Part shown: positions 23,951 to 32,964 of the stretch, piece after piece | Position numbering within the stretch: position 1 is the stretch's first letter | How the letters are laid out: each line of letters starts with the position of its first letter | DNA from: Acetatifactor sp. | GTDB lineage: Bacteria > Bacillota > Clostridia > Lachnospirales > Lachnospiraceae | NCBI GenBank assembly: GCA_024693365.1 | Contig: JAILLF010000044.1 | Location: 38,463-102,462 of the forward strand | Direction of reading: 5' to 3' | Length of the DNA stretch: 64,000 nucleotides | Program-made: the position numbers and the translations under genes | Notes under the pieces: generated by a model | The model's database searches: none | Told to the model about the DNA's origin: nothing | Seen by the model: only the letters and a program-made list of their open reading frames with translations

Positions 23951-23976
23951 TGGGTCAGGGGACGTCCCCTGACCCA
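23951..23976. terminator. 26-bp perfect palindrome between convergent genes
   Basis: A loopless palindrome with half-site TGGGTCAGGGGAC. It lies between the DUF3048 stop and the GGDEF-gene stop (23982), both convergent. It contains the GGGGACG core shared with other hairpins in this window. It lacks a clear T-run, so a terminator role is only likely. Confidence 0.65.
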
Positions 23977-23981
23977 AAACT

Positions 23982-25880
23982 TTACCGGAGGCTTTCGCCT
24001 CTCTTTTTTTTGTTTTCAAGCTTATTGTGGTACATGAAGCTGTCGGCAACCTTGACGAAGTCATCCAGGGTTTCGGCATCCTTGGGAACGTCAAAATAAT
24101 AACCTTGGCTTGCATGGATCTCGTAAGTTTTTTTCTTTGAGTTATTAAACGTTTCCAGCTCCTTCTCGATCGCGGCCATGCAACTTACGCCGGTCTTTTC
24201 GTCCAGGTCCTTTGCAACAATATAGTATTCGTCACCGCCGGTTCTGGCATAGACGTATTGATCATTGCAACAGTTGGAAATGATGGAGGCAACGCGCTTG
24301 AGGGCATAGTCGCCTTCCACGTGCCCAAATTCGTCATTGATCAGCTTAAGGTTATCCATGTCCATAACGGCAACAAATATCGGCTTGTGAATGACCTTGG
24401 CCGCTTCAAAGGTCTGGCCGCCATAATTTGTAAAGGCAGTCCTGTTATAAAGTCCCGTCAGGGAGTCATGCATGGAGGCGGCCTTAAGCTCGTCGATCAT
24501 GCTTTGCATTTTTTTGTACGTTAAGGTTTTGTAAACGTTATTTCCAACAATGACGTCAAACTGGAAATACGTTATGCCTGCCGGATGATCCTCCTCAAAC
24601 CGGAAGGCTTCGTATCCAAGACAGTAATCCATGAAATGTAACGGAATAAAAAACCATGCCTGCGGCTCAGGTCCCGTAAGCTCCCCGGGAAGCAGATCCT
24701 TTTTGTTAAACGGTAGTCTGGCATGCGGGATCATTTGTCCGTCCTTATATGCAACGCGTACTTCCATGCCGTTGGCATAGTCGAGCATCTTGTGATCGCT
24801 GGACATGTCCTTGTTCAGGCAGATCGCATAGCTTCGCAGATGCGAAAAATGATTCAAATACTCGGAAAGCACGCTGGAGATGCCATCCACGTCGGAGAAT
24901 TCCGTCAGCTGAGCTGACATGTAACTGAATACGACGCTCAAGTGACTGCCGTTTTGAAGATTTTCATATTCATCGCGCCGGGTCGTCATCAACTTAAGGT
25001 TATGTCCCTTCAGGCACCCGCAGGATTCCCTAAGACAAAGCCGCGACTTCAAGTGGAGAATTTCCGGCTTGGAATAATCGTCTTGCTGTTCATCGATTAG
25101 TTCAATGCTTTTCTTGCCCATCTCTTCCAATTGCGCTTTCGCGGTCGTGATGGAAGGGGAGAAGGAGAGGGCGAAATCCAAACCGTCATACCCGCAGACA
25201 ATCACGTCATCCGGAACGCGATATCCGCGATGGATCAACTCGCTGGTTACTGCCAGCGCCATGTGATCGTTGGCGCAGATAATGGCATCGGGCTTTTCGG
25301 GTCCGGCCAGGAACTGATCGCAGGCGGCAGGTCCCATAAACTTCCAAAAGTCCCCGTAAAAGATCTGCTTATCCTCCACGGGAAGCTGATACTCCTTCAT
25401 GATGGCCAGAAAACCATTCAGACGCTCTACGGCATCAAAGTGATCCTTGGGCCCCGTCATAAAACAGATCCGTTTTGCCTTGTGATGATCGATCACGTGG
25501 CGGATCACGTTCTCCATGCAGGTGGCATTATCAACCAGGATGGTATTGACTCCGGGAATGGTCATGCGGATGCTCACAATGGGACAATGGCTGCGACCTT
25601 TCACAATGTCGATAACCTTTTGAATGTTTTCCTTCCGGTCCATCGTGTCCAGGATCAGAATGGCTCCGGCAAGCTCTTCATAAGGAGGAAGATGAAAGAT
25701 CTGCATGTCGCCGGTGCAGAACAGTTCGCTTTGGCCATAGCTGCCCTGAGAGGAAAAAAGGGCAACGTTGTACCCCTTTGCCCTGGCCTCGCGGATGATG
25801 CCATCGCAAACCTTGTGCTGAACTTCATTTGACATGTTCTCGGCGAATACGCCGATGGTCTTTCTGCCGTTATGAAACAT
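23982..25880 (-). CDS. periplasmic-binding-like sensor fused to GGDEF domain
   Basis: A 632-aa probable diguanylate cyclase with a cytosolic LacI-type ligand-binding domain. Residues 1-290 match Peripla_BP_3-type sensors (RKTIGVFAENMSNEVQHKV, ICANDHMALAVTSELIHRGY), but no LacI HTH precedes them. A middle region (about 300-460) with paired cysteines CLRESCGCLKG may be GAF-like. The GGDEF domain (about 465-620) has DSLTGLYNRTAF, DMDNLKLINDEFGH and active-site TGGDEYY. The inhibitory RxxD site upstream is replaced by NDQY. There is no signal peptide or membrane span. Inference: intracellular sugar or metabolite sensing controls c-di-GMP. Confidence 0.88.
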   Translation of the reverse strand: MFHNGRKTIGVFAENMSNEVQHKVCDGIIREARAKGYNVALFSSQGSYGQSELFCTGDMQIFHLPPYEELAGAILILDTMDRKENIQKVIDIVKGRSHCPIVSIRMTIPGVNTILVDNATCMENVIRHVIDHHKAKRICFMTGPKDHFDAVERLNGFLAIMKEYQLPVEDKQIFYGDFWKFMGPAACDQFLAGPEKPDAIICANDHMALAVTSELIHRGYRVPDDVIVCGYDGLDFALSFSPSITTAKAQLEEMGKKSIELIDEQQDDYSKPEILHLKSRLCLRESCGCLKGHNLKLMTTRRDEYENLQNGSHLSVVFSYMSAQLTEFSDVDGISSVLSEYLNHFSHLRSYAICLNKDMSSDHKMLDYANGMEVRVAYKDGQMIPHARLPFNKKDLLPGELTGPEPQAWFFIPLHFMDYCLGYEAFRFEEDHPAGITYFQFDVIVGNNVYKTLTYKKMQSMIDELKAASMHDSLTGLYNRTAFTNYGGQTFEAAKVIHKPIFVAVMDMDNLKLINDEFGHVEGDYALKRVASIISNCCNDQYVYARTGGDEYYIVAKDLDEKTGVSCMAAIEKELETFNNSKKKTYEIHASQGYYFDVPKDAETLDDFVKVADSFMYHNKLENKKKRGESLR

Positions 25881-25978
25881 GGCGATCCTCCTTTAAGAGT
25901 ATTCTATTATTTTAACAAAATTATCTGATAAATGCAACTTAATCAGGAATATTTCCGAAAGTTTGCGTGCACGTTAGG

Positions 25979-26007
25979 TTGCGTTTTTGATATGAGTTTG
26001 ATAAAAT
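25979..26007 (+). promoter_or_regulatory. probable promoter for the zinc-ribbon membrane protein
   Basis: TTGCGT (25979-25984), 17-nt spacer, TAAAAT (26002-26007), 34 nt before GTG 26041. Confidence 0.55.
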
Positions 26008-26040
26008 GAAAACAAAAATAAATCGAGAGGACGAAAAGAC

Positions 26041-27162
26041 GTGAATTGTAAAAACTGTGGCGGGACCATGCAGGTTGACGCGGAGAATAAACTTTTTATC
26101 TGTCCGTATTGTAACGCGACAGAGCCCATTGACAGTTCCTCGAAGGAGGAAATTGAGGAACTGCTTAAGGGAGCGCTGAAGGATGCGAACGAGGAAAGCC
26201 AAAAGATGATGCGGGACATGCTTGCCGCGCAGCAAAGGGAAATGGCGCTTGCAAGCACGAGTAAGACTTCCGCGCGAGTGGCTCTTTACGTGGTGCTTAC
26301 CGTAGCAGCAGTTTTTACACTGATCATGGCGTTGTTTGGTCTGACTACCGAATATAAGGCATCCGGCGTAGTCGCGTTGATCCAGTGCATTCTTTTACTG
26401 TCGGCCATCATATTAAAGGCGAATTCCCAAGGACGTCCGGATAGGCGGAGCATATCCTTGGTGGCAAACTGGTGCATAATCTCGGCAGCCCTTATGATAT
26501 TGGTGTGGCTCTTTGCGCTGACGGTGAGCTCCGATACTTCGAGCAAAAGGAATGCCGACAAGGATGAAATCTATCAGCGGGATTATTACTGGCCGGAGGA
26601 AGGATTTGCAAAAACGGTTCCTCGCTGGGGTGACCAGCCGGATTATTCCTACGTGAACGACCGCGAATTTAGTGCGACCATTTTGGACGCGACGGAAGAA
26701 ATCTTTGCACAGTACGTGGCAAAGTGCAAGGAGGAAGGCTTCAACGTTGATGTAACGGAGGATGCAACGCATTTCAACGCATATGATGAAGCCGGAAATG
26801 AATTGGATCTGGATTTCCTTCAGAACGTTGAGGATGATCCCATTTACCTGAAGATGTACAAGGCTTTGGAGTTCGACGCTCTGATCTGGCCGACGCAGGG
26901 AATCCTAAAAGACGTGCCGCAGCCAGACTCCGAGGAGATGATGGTCGAGAGCATGGCGACAGGTTTCTTTAAGGCCTATATTAATGACATGTCACCGGAG
27001 AAGTTCCTCGCGTACGTGCAGCAGTGCATGGATGCCGGATTTGACGGGCGATATGAGAAGGATTCCAACTCGTTTTACGGAACAAAAAGGGACGGCGACG
27101 ATAGTGTCACCGTGTCGATCGAGCTTAAGAGAAATCGCGTGATGCTGATCACGGTCTATTAA
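26041..27162 (+). CDS. zinc-ribbon membrane protein with C-terminal repeat domains
   Basis: A 373-aa protein starting at GTG 26041 (GAGGACG upstream). An N-terminal treble-clef/zinc-ribbon CKNCGGTMQ...CPYCNA (residues 3-30) is followed by a charged helix and three to four hydrophobic spans (about 82-172). The extracellular C-terminus has two related stretches: WPEEGFAKTVPRWG with a following FAQYVAKCKEEGFN, and WPTQGILKDVPQP with FLAYVQQCMDAGFD. This is a duplicated domain resembling DUF6591-type modules. No catalytic motif is seen. It may be a membrane sensor or wall-interacting protein; function unknown. Confidence 0.75.
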   Translation: MNCKNCGGTMQVDAENKLFICPYCNATEPIDSSSKEEIEELLKGALKDANEESQKMMRDMLAAQQREMALASTSKTSARVALYVVLTVAAVFTLIMALFGLTTEYKASGVVALIQCILLLSAIILKANSQGRPDRRSISLVANWCIISAALMILVWLFALTVSSDTSSKRNADKDEIYQRDYYWPEEGFAKTVPRWGDQPDYSYVNDREFSATILDATEEIFAQYVAKCKEEGFNVDVTEDATHFNAYDEAGNELDLDFLQNVEDDPIYLKMYKALEFDALIWPTQGILKDVPQPDSEEMMVESMATGFFKAYINDMSPEKFLAYVQQCMDAGFDGRYEKDSNSFYGTKRDGDDSVTVSIELKRNRVMLITVY

Positions 27163-27210
27163 ATGAAAATGAGGCAGGAGAACGGATTCTTCTGCCTCGT
27201 ATTTTTAGTT

Positions 27211-27549
27211 TTATTTTGGAGCAAGCGCCTTTTTCTCGTTTTTTATTTCCCAGTGAATCAGGAACGTAAGTGCAGCCCGCAAGGTAATGATGGCGCCAAG
27301 GATCCCAAGCTCTGCCCATTCCCTGACGACCACGGTACGGAGAACCTCGCCGCCAAGCTTGAATTCCAAGGCGAGGGCGATGCCCTGTGCGAGGCGGAGC
27401 CGGATGGAATCATCTTTTTTGATCCAAAAAACAAAGCATTTGAGTGCCGTAAACACAAGGATGCAGATGCCAAAAAACTCGAGCAGCAACGTGGAGAATT
27501 CCACCACGTAGCGCAGCACGCTCTCGGCACTTTGATACAGTTCTTCCAT
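27211..27549 (-). CDS. DUF1622 family membrane protein
   Basis: A 112-aa protein with three hydrophobic segments. ATG 27547-27549 is preceded by a strong AAGGAGG. The conserved-looking core FKLGGEVLRTVVVREWAEL with ILGAIITLRAAL matches the DUF1622 family of small inner-membrane proteins with unknown role. It is convergent with the zinc-ribbon gene and divergent from the activase-like gene. Confidence 0.88.
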   Translation of the reverse strand: MEELYQSAESVLRYVVEFSTLLLEFFGICILVFTALKCFVFWIKKDDSIRLRLAQGIALALEFKLGGEVLRTVVVREWAELGILGAIITLRAALTFLIHWEIKNEKKALAPK

Positions 27550-27707
27550 GGGCAGCACCTCCTTCTCTTTTAACATTATATATGGATTGAAGGAAAATTT
27601 CAATCCGGCCAGGGAAGAAACCTCTTTTTTCCTTTTCGTAATCATGATAAAATGATTCCATGGGACTACGTTGGCAGACGCATTGACGGCGGAAAGGCGC
27701 GAACGGC

Positions 27708-28904
27708 ATGTATAAGATTAAGAATGAACGGGAAGAAAACACCATACTGTTACCGGCAACGCTGGACGCACATTTTCCTTTGCTGAAGTACATGTTTTGG
27801 AGCAAGGGCTATTGTGTCGTGCCTTTGGACGAGAGCGATGAATTTGAGATCAAGTCGGAGGGCATGAAATATGCAAACCATGACATCTGCTTTCCGTTTA
27901 TCCTAATGACGGGCCAGGTGGTCAGGGCGCTCAAGACAGGTAAGTATGATCCCAAGAAGACCTTTATCCTAATGCCTACGGCGGGAGACGCGTGCAGGGG
28001 AGCGTGCTATATCGGCCTGATGAGGCGATCCCTCATGAAGGCGGGGTTCGATGACGTAAGGGTTCTGACCATCAACGTCAGACACGTTGAGGATGAGATT
28101 TCCCTCAAGATCAATTCCGATACCGCCATCCGTGGCCTGTTTGGCCTTTTCTACGGGGACATACTTATGATGCTCTCGAATCAGGTCAGGCCATATGAGG
28201 TGAACAAGGGCGAGACGGACGCGTTGTACCAGAAATGGGTGGAGGAGCTTTCGCAGGATCTGCGGCTTGGCAGGAATCTCACGCTTGGAAAGATGAAAAA
28301 GAATTTCGAGAGGATTGCCGAATCCTTTGAGAAGATTGAAAGAGACGGCAAGGAGCGTAAGGTCGTGGGAATCGTGGCGGAGTTCTACGTAAAATATTGT
28401 GCGCTGGGAAACTGGGACGTCATCAGGTATCTGGAGGAGAATGGCTGCGAAGCCTTTGTAAATGGTGCTTCCTGGTATGCACTTTACTACGTTGACTCCC
28501 ATAAGCCGGATAAGTTCAACCTGGAGAGGGCTGGCTTTGAGGTCGTCAAAAAGATTTTGGTTCACGCACAGGAAACAATGAGAAGCGTGATGAAACGCCA
28601 TGGGTTTAGGACGCTTAGCGCGTATGACGTCATGGACAGGAATTCCCGGGAACGGATCTCTCACAATTTCCTGATTGGAGACGGTTGGCTTCTTGGCGCG
28701 GAGGTGGTCGATTACATACACAATGGCGTGAATAAGGTTCTCTGCATCGCGCCCTTTGGCTGCATGCCAAACGTCTGCGAGGGAAGGGGGCTGTACCCTT
28801 ACCTGAAACGCCAGTTCCCGGAGGCTTCCATCGTGGCGGTGGAGACAGACATGAGCGGTTCGAAACTAAATTATTATAACCGGATACAGCTGTTGATTAA
28901 TTAG
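27708..28904 (+). CDS. DUF2229/acyl-CoA dehydratase activase-like protein
   Basis: A 398-aa protein related to the C-terminal half of large 2-hydroxyacyl-CoA dehydratase activase-type proteins (DUF2229). Cys-containing motifs that could hold an iron-sulfur cluster are visible: NHDICFPFILMTGQ, PTAGDACRGACYIGLMR, and CIAPFGCMPNVCEGRG. Full-length relatives carry an ASKHA ATPase domain before this part; here it starts at MYKIKNEREENTILLPATLD, cut here to EENTILLPATLD, with its own site (GGAAAGG), so it is a stand-alone module rather than a truncation. It often pairs with a separate activase; none is adjacent. The substrate is unknown. Confidence 0.82.
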   Translation: MYKIKNEREENTILLPATLDAHFPLLKYMFWSKGYCVVPLDESDEFEIKSEGMKYANHDICFPFILMTGQVVRALKTGKYDPKKTFILMPTAGDACRGACYIGLMRRSLMKAGFDDVRVLTINVRHVEDEISLKINSDTAIRGLFGLFYGDILMMLSNQVRPYEVNKGETDALYQKWVEELSQDLRLGRNLTLGKMKKNFERIAESFEKIERDGKERKVVGIVAEFYVKYCALGNWDVIRYLEENGCEAFVNGASWYALYYVDSHKPDKFNLERAGFEVVKKILVHAQETMRSVMKRHGFRTLSAYDVMDRNSRERISHNFLIGDGWLLGAEVVDYIHNGVNKVLCIAPFGCMPNVCEGRGLYPYLKRQFPEASIVAVETDMSGSKLNYYNRIQLLIN

Positions 28905-28941
28905 GACGTGAATTAAGATTTGACATCTGAGGAGGACTACT

Positions 28942-29724
28942 TTGAACGGAGAAAAGGCTATTACGCAGGGAATCAGCAGAAACGTGCTAAAGCTGATCGC
29001 CATCACGACAATCACGATCGGACATTTCTTTTTGTATACGTTTACGACCTTTCGGGCATTTGGTTTGGGCAAGCCATGGGCGAGTATCCTGTGCTACATT
29101 TGCTTTGTCGGACCGCCGATCTTCATGTTTTTTATTTCAGAAGGGTTTCAGTACACAAGCTCCAAAATAAGATACGGCAAGCGTCTTTTGATCTTTGCGC
29201 TCATCACGCAGGTGGCACATGCCGTCACGGCGGATCCTCAATTGGGCTTCAGTTTTAAAACCTTCTTCTTTGAGTGGAATGTCTTCTTTGCGCTGCTATT
29301 CGGATTTATCGACTTATGCATTTTGACGTCGGAGAAAAAGTGGATTGTCAAAATCGCGGGCGTGCTTGCAACCATGATCCTGTCTTATCTGACGAATACG
29401 GAGTGGTGGGTCTTTGGACAACTAATCATTATTGCGTACTACTTTCTTAGGAAGCACTGCGTACTTAAATTCTTGGTTGTTTCGTTGCTTATATATCTAA
29501 TGTTTGTTTTCAGTGACTGCAATTTTGGCGGGGATTTTGTTGTTAGTTTCTATGGCGGAGGCATGCGCTACTATATGCCATTTTCCGTGATCGGCGTCGC
29601 CCTGCCGTCCTTCTTTTATAAGGGAAGGAACGGAAAAAAGAGCAAATTCCTGCAGTACTTCTTCTATGTCTTTTATCCTCTGCACCTTCTGTTGATCGAC
29701 GCGTCAATGCTGCTGGCGGGATAA
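28942..29724 (+). CDS. TraX family membrane protein
   Basis: A 260-aa polytopic protein with about eight spans. The TTG start at 28942 is fixed by GAGGAGG just upstream. The TraX pattern is visible: NVLKLIAITTITIGHFFLY at the first span, a mid-protein LTNTEWWVFGQLIIIAYYF, and FFYVFYPLHLLLIDA at the end. TraX acetylates pilin in the F plasmid; chromosomal homologues in Firmicutes are acyltransferase-3-like and may modify surface glycans. It lies 37 nt after the activase-like gene, possibly the same transcript, and is followed by a strong terminator. Confidence 0.88.
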   Translation: MNGEKAITQGISRNVLKLIAITTITIGHFFLYTFTTFRAFGLGKPWASILCYICFVGPPIFMFFISEGFQYTSSKIRYGKRLLIFALITQVAHAVTADPQLGFSFKTFFFEWNVFFALLFGFIDLCILTSEKKWIVKIAGVLATMILSYLTNTEWWVFGQLIIIAYYFLRKHCVLKFLVVSLLIYLMFVFSDCNFGGDFVVSFYGGGMRYYMPFSVIGVALPSFFYKGRNGKKSKFLQYFFYVFYPLHLLLIDASMLLAG

Positions 29725-29775
29725 ATGAATGAAAGGAATAAAACAGGGGATTCTCCGGGAATTCCAAACGTAAGG

Positions 29776-29809
29776 CTGTCAGCCCGTTTCGGGCTGGCAG
29801 TTTTTTTTT
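29776..29809 (+). terminator. rho-independent terminator after traX-like gene
   Basis: CTGTCAGCCC pairs with GGGCTGGCAG (one G-T pair) around a GTTTC loop and is followed by nine Ts. Confidence 0.9.
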
Positions 29810-29901
29810 AAAAGAAAGAAAATTTAAGGTTACGTTAAGGAAGACGTAAAACGAGGGAAAGAATGGGGCGGTATCATGCATTCAAAAGGAGGCGAAAGAA
29901 T

Positions 29902-30819
29902 ATGTCTGAATACGTACTGGAAACATTTGGGCTGACAAAAAAATATGGTTCATTTACCGCTGTCAGCGACATCAATCTTCATATTGAAAAAAAGGATATT
30001 TATGGATTTGTCGGAAAGAATGGTGCAGGAAAAAGTACCTGCATGAAAATGATCTCCGGACTCAGCCATCCGACTGCAGGACAGATCTCCATGTTTGGTT
30101 ACCGCGGCAATGAAAAGGAACTGAATCAAAAAGGTGCTTATGCGCGAGTGGGTGCGCTGATCGAATCGCCGGCGTTTTATCCGAATATGTCTGGTTACGA
30201 TAACGTAGAGTTGATCTCCAGGGGCATCAGCGGCGTGACAAAAAAGGATATTGACGAAACACTCGAGATTGTCGGATTGACGCAGGCAGCCAACCGCAAG
30301 ACCAAGGGATATTCCTTTGGCATGAAGCAACGGCTTGGGATCGGCATTGCACTTTTGACGCATCCGGAATTCCTGATTTTGGACGAACCGACCAATGGCT
30401 TGGATCCCCAGGGAATTGCAGAGATTAGGGAGCTTGTTCACAGACTCGTTGATGAGAAGGGCGTGAGCGTCATGATATCGTCCCACATCCTTGGGGAACT
30501 CGAAAAGATCGCAAAGCGAATCGGGATCATTCACAAAGGCAAGCTTCTTTGCGAATTTAACAAGGAAGACTTCCTAAGGGAACACAGCGGCAGCGTCATT
30601 TTGGAAACGCCGGATGCCGAGAAGGCAATCGATTTTGTGAAAGAACAGCCGGGAAGCGAGTGCACGGTAAACAAAGAAAAACAGATCATCATTTCGAACT
30701 GCCGGCTTCCCTTGGGATCCCTGATCCGCGAACTGGTGCATCGCGACGTCTATATTCACCGGATTACGGAAGAACAGCTTTCGTTGGAACAATACTATTT
30801 TGATTTGACAAACAGTTGA
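29902..30819 (+). CDS. ABC transporter ATP-binding protein (BcrA/LanF-like)
   Basis: A 305-aa ATPase. ATG 29902 has AAAGGAGG. Seen: Walker A GFVGKNGAGKSTC, a Q-loop region VGALIESPAFYPNM (with the Ser-Pro-Ala-Phe-Tyr of bacitracin/lantibiotic-immunity ATPases), signature YSFGMKQRLGIG, Walker B LILDEPTNGLDPQG, and H-loop SSHILGELEKIA. The C-terminal 90 residues form the usual extension. It precedes an ABC-2 permease by 14 nt. BcrA-type ATPases export antimicrobial peptides or lipids; whether this is self-immunity or general resistance is open, since no peptide gene is seen nearby. Confidence 0.92.
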   Translation: MSEYVLETFGLTKKYGSFTAVSDINLHIEKKDIYGFVGKNGAGKSTCMKMISGLSHPTAGQISMFGYRGNEKELNQKGAYARVGALIESPAFYPNMSGYDNVELISRGISGVTKKDIDETLEIVGLTQAANRKTKGYSFGMKQRLGIGIALLTHPEFLILDEPTNGLDPQGIAEIRELVHRLVDEKGVSVMISSHILGELEKIAKRIGIIHKGKLLCEFNKEDFLREHSGSVILETPDAEKAIDFVKEQPGSECTVNKEKQIIISNCRLPLGSLIRELVHRDVYIHRITEEQLSLEQYYFDLTNS

Positions 30820-30833
30820 TTGGAGGTAAGATT

Positions 30834-31616
30834 ATGTTAGTTAGACTGATAAACATGAATTTGTTTCGGATGCGCCGTTCAGCTTCGACTTACGTTATCA
30901 TTGGAGCATTTATCGCATTCCAAATTATGGCCTTTTCCGTTATGCTGGGATCTCAGATGATTTCTAGCGGAAACGTGGAATTTGCGGAGGTTTCCCAAAA
31001 TATTACGACTGGCGGTTTGTTTCAATACGTGATTTCGGGTGACGTGATCTGCATGTTTGTGGCGATTGCCGCGTCCGTGTTCCTGCATGGGGAGATCACA
31101 AATGGCAATCTCAAGAATATATATGGTAAGGTTTCGCAGAAATCCATGCTGGTTGTATCCAAAACCGTAGCAATCTTCCCGATGATCCTGAGCTTCATTG
31201 GAATCGGTTTGGTGGCTTCCGTGACCGCGAGTCTGATCTTTTTGCCGCAGGGCGTCAGCTTTGGGGATTCCGGATGCGAAATCATACGCTTTACGCTTAC
31301 GCACATTCTTCTGCTGACGGCAGCGGCATCCCTTGCGGTCTGCCTGAACGTAATCACAAACAGCACGTTGGTAACGTTGATTGCAAGCTTTCTGTTCTGC
31401 CAATTTGGAATTGCCATTACGGGAACCATAACCGAGTGGATTCACGGCTTAAGTAGTTTCACCCTTTCGGATTACACGTTGCTTGGCAACTTGTATGCGA
31501 TTACGATAAATTCCACTGGCATGGAATGCCTGCGCGCGTCGATCGTGGCGATTGTTATCATTGCGGCATCTACGCTAGCCGGATCTTTCGCTCTTGCTCA
31601 CAGTGACGTGAAATAA
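30834..31616 (+). CDS. ABC-2 type permease partner
   Basis: A 260-aa membrane protein with six spans. ATG 30834 has GGAGG. It begins MLVRLINMNLFRMRRS, then a long first extracellular loop, and VFLHGEITNGNLKNIYGKV, a feature of LanE/BcrB-like permeases (the E-x-x-x-G-x-x-K box). It partners the upstream ATPase. The M48 protease follows 39 nt later on the same strand and may be co-transcribed. Confidence 0.85.
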   Translation: MLVRLINMNLFRMRRSASTYVIIGAFIAFQIMAFSVMLGSQMISSGNVEFAEVSQNITTGGLFQYVISGDVICMFVAIAASVFLHGEITNGNLKNIYGKVSQKSMLVVSKTVAIFPMILSFIGIGLVASVTASLIFLPQGVSFGDSGCEIIRFTLTHILLLTAAASLAVCLNVITNSTLVTLIASFLFCQFGIAITGTITEWIHGLSSFTLSDYTLLGNLYAITINSTGMECLRASIVAIVIIAASTLAGSFALAHSDVK

Positions 31617-31655
31617 TTCAAAATTGGAAAAATAAAGGAAAAGGAAGGGATTACA

Positions 31656-32879
31656 ATGAATTACAAAGTTTTGGTGCTCGTTCTTTTGACCGTGAATTTT
31701 ATGTTTCGGCAGGGTGTGAAGTTTCTGGATTGGAAGTCGATGAAGAATCCCGTGCCGGCGAACGTGGATGACATATTTGATGAGGAGACCTATCGGAAAT
31801 GGAAGGGGTATCATACGGAAAAAGCCAGACTTGGGATCATTTCAGCTGTGTGTGAATTCGTGATGATGCTGCTTGCATTTGGATTTAACTGGTATGCAGA
31901 CTTTGCAGGACTCTTTCCTGCGCATCCCGTTTGGGGAATCTTTGCAGTTATGCTGTTTGATTCTTTGCTTCATTTGATCGAGCTGCCATTCAGCTACTAT
32001 GACGATATGAAGATTGAAGGAAAATACGGATTCAATCGTTCTACGAAGAAAACCTTCTGGGCCGATCAGGCGAAGAATTTTTGCATCGACTTGGTCGTGC
32101 TGACGCTCATAGGCATGTTGATCATGGCAATCCATAGGTGGCTTGGCGACTGGCTGATCCCGGTTATGGCAACGGCGCTCACCTTCCTCATCCTCGTCGT
32201 TGCGTTCCTGCATCCCTTTTTAAGTAAGATATTCAATCATTTTGAGGATCTGGAGGATGGGGAACTAAAAGAGAGGCTGACGGCGCTGCTTCAAAAGAAC
32301 GGATTTCACGTACGGGCGATCCGGGTGATGGACGCATCAAGGCGAACCACCAAAATGAATGCCTATTTCACGGGCTTTGGAAAGATGAAGACCATTGTGC
32401 TTTACGATACGCTGAAAGAGGCCTTGAGCGTGGATGAAATCTGTGCCGTGTTTGCACATGAGATGGGGCATGGATTGCATAAAGATACGTTGAAAAGTAG
32501 GATTCTTACGTTTGTTCAAATGCTGATTCTGGCTTTTATGGCATGGTTTACCTTACGGACGCCGGAGCTCTTTACCGAGTTTGGATTCCAGGACGTTAAT
32601 TATGGATTTGCCATGATTCTCATCATGAGCGTCGTGTTCTCCGCCATATCGCCGCTTTATGAAGTGATTGCAAACGTGTTCTCCCGCCGGGCAGAATATC
32701 GTGCGGACGAACAGGCGGTAAAGGAAGGGTATGCCGATGCGCTTGTCAGTGCATTAAAATTTCTTGCCAAGAGCAATTACGTGAATTTAAGCCCGGATCC
32801 TTTGGTCGTAATGCTTCAGTACTCTCACCCCACGCTCAGTCAGAGAATCGATGCCATTGAAAAGAGGAACGTTGAATAA
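31656..32879 (+). CDS. M48 family metalloprotease (Ste24/CAAX protease-like)
   Basis: A 407-aa membrane zinc protease. Seven hydrophobic segments surround the catalytic FAHEMGHGLHKDT (HExxH, about 269), and the third zinc ligand lies in RRAEYRADEQAVKEGY. The N-terminal peptidase_M48_N-like part includes YDDMKIEGKYGFNRSTKKTF, cut here to EGKYGFNRSTKKTFWAD, typical of Ste24 rather than of HtpX. The length matches Ste24-type enzymes. In bacteria these degrade or process membrane proteins; the target is unknown. The stop codon lies in the loop of a 10-bp hairpin. Confidence 0.92.
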   Translation: MNYKVLVLVLLTVNFMFRQGVKFLDWKSMKNPVPANVDDIFDEETYRKWKGYHTEKARLGIISAVCEFVMMLLAFGFNWYADFAGLFPAHPVWGIFAVMLFDSLLHLIELPFSYYDDMKIEGKYGFNRSTKKTFWADQAKNFCIDLVVLTLIGMLIMAIHRWLGDWLIPVMATALTFLILVVAFLHPFLSKIFNHFEDLEDGELKERLTALLQKNGFHVRAIRVMDASRRTTKMNAYFTGFGKMKTIVLYDTLKEALSVDEICAVFAHEMGHGLHKDTLKSRILTFVQMLILAFMAWFTLRTPELFTEFGFQDVNYGFAMILIMSVVFSAISPLYEVIANVFSRRAEYRADEQAVKEGYADALVSALKFLAKSNYVNLSPDPLVVMLQYSHPTLSQRIDAIEKRNVE

Positions 32880-32890
32880 ACGTTCCTCTT
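32862..32890 (+). terminator. hairpin overlapping the M48 stop codon
   Basis: AAGAGGAACG (32862-32871) pairs exactly with CGTTCCTCTT (32881-32890); the TAA is in the 9-nt loop. The T-run is weak, so termination may be partial. Confidence 0.6.
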
Positions 32891-32924
32891 GCATTATTGA
32901 TTATGGTTTGCTATATTTTAAATA

Positions 32925-32942
32925 GGCGCAACCGATTGCGCC
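32925..32942 (+). promoter_or_regulatory. LacI-family operator upstream of the regulator gene
   Basis: GGCGCAACCGATTGCGCC has 7-bp inverted arms around CCGA and lies 22 nt before the lacI-type start. The core GCAACCGATTGC recurs at 34037-34048 in front of the transporter operon, so the regulator probably controls itself and the operon. Confidence 0.8.
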
Positions 32943-32964
32943 AATAGGGCAAAAGGATAAAAAA

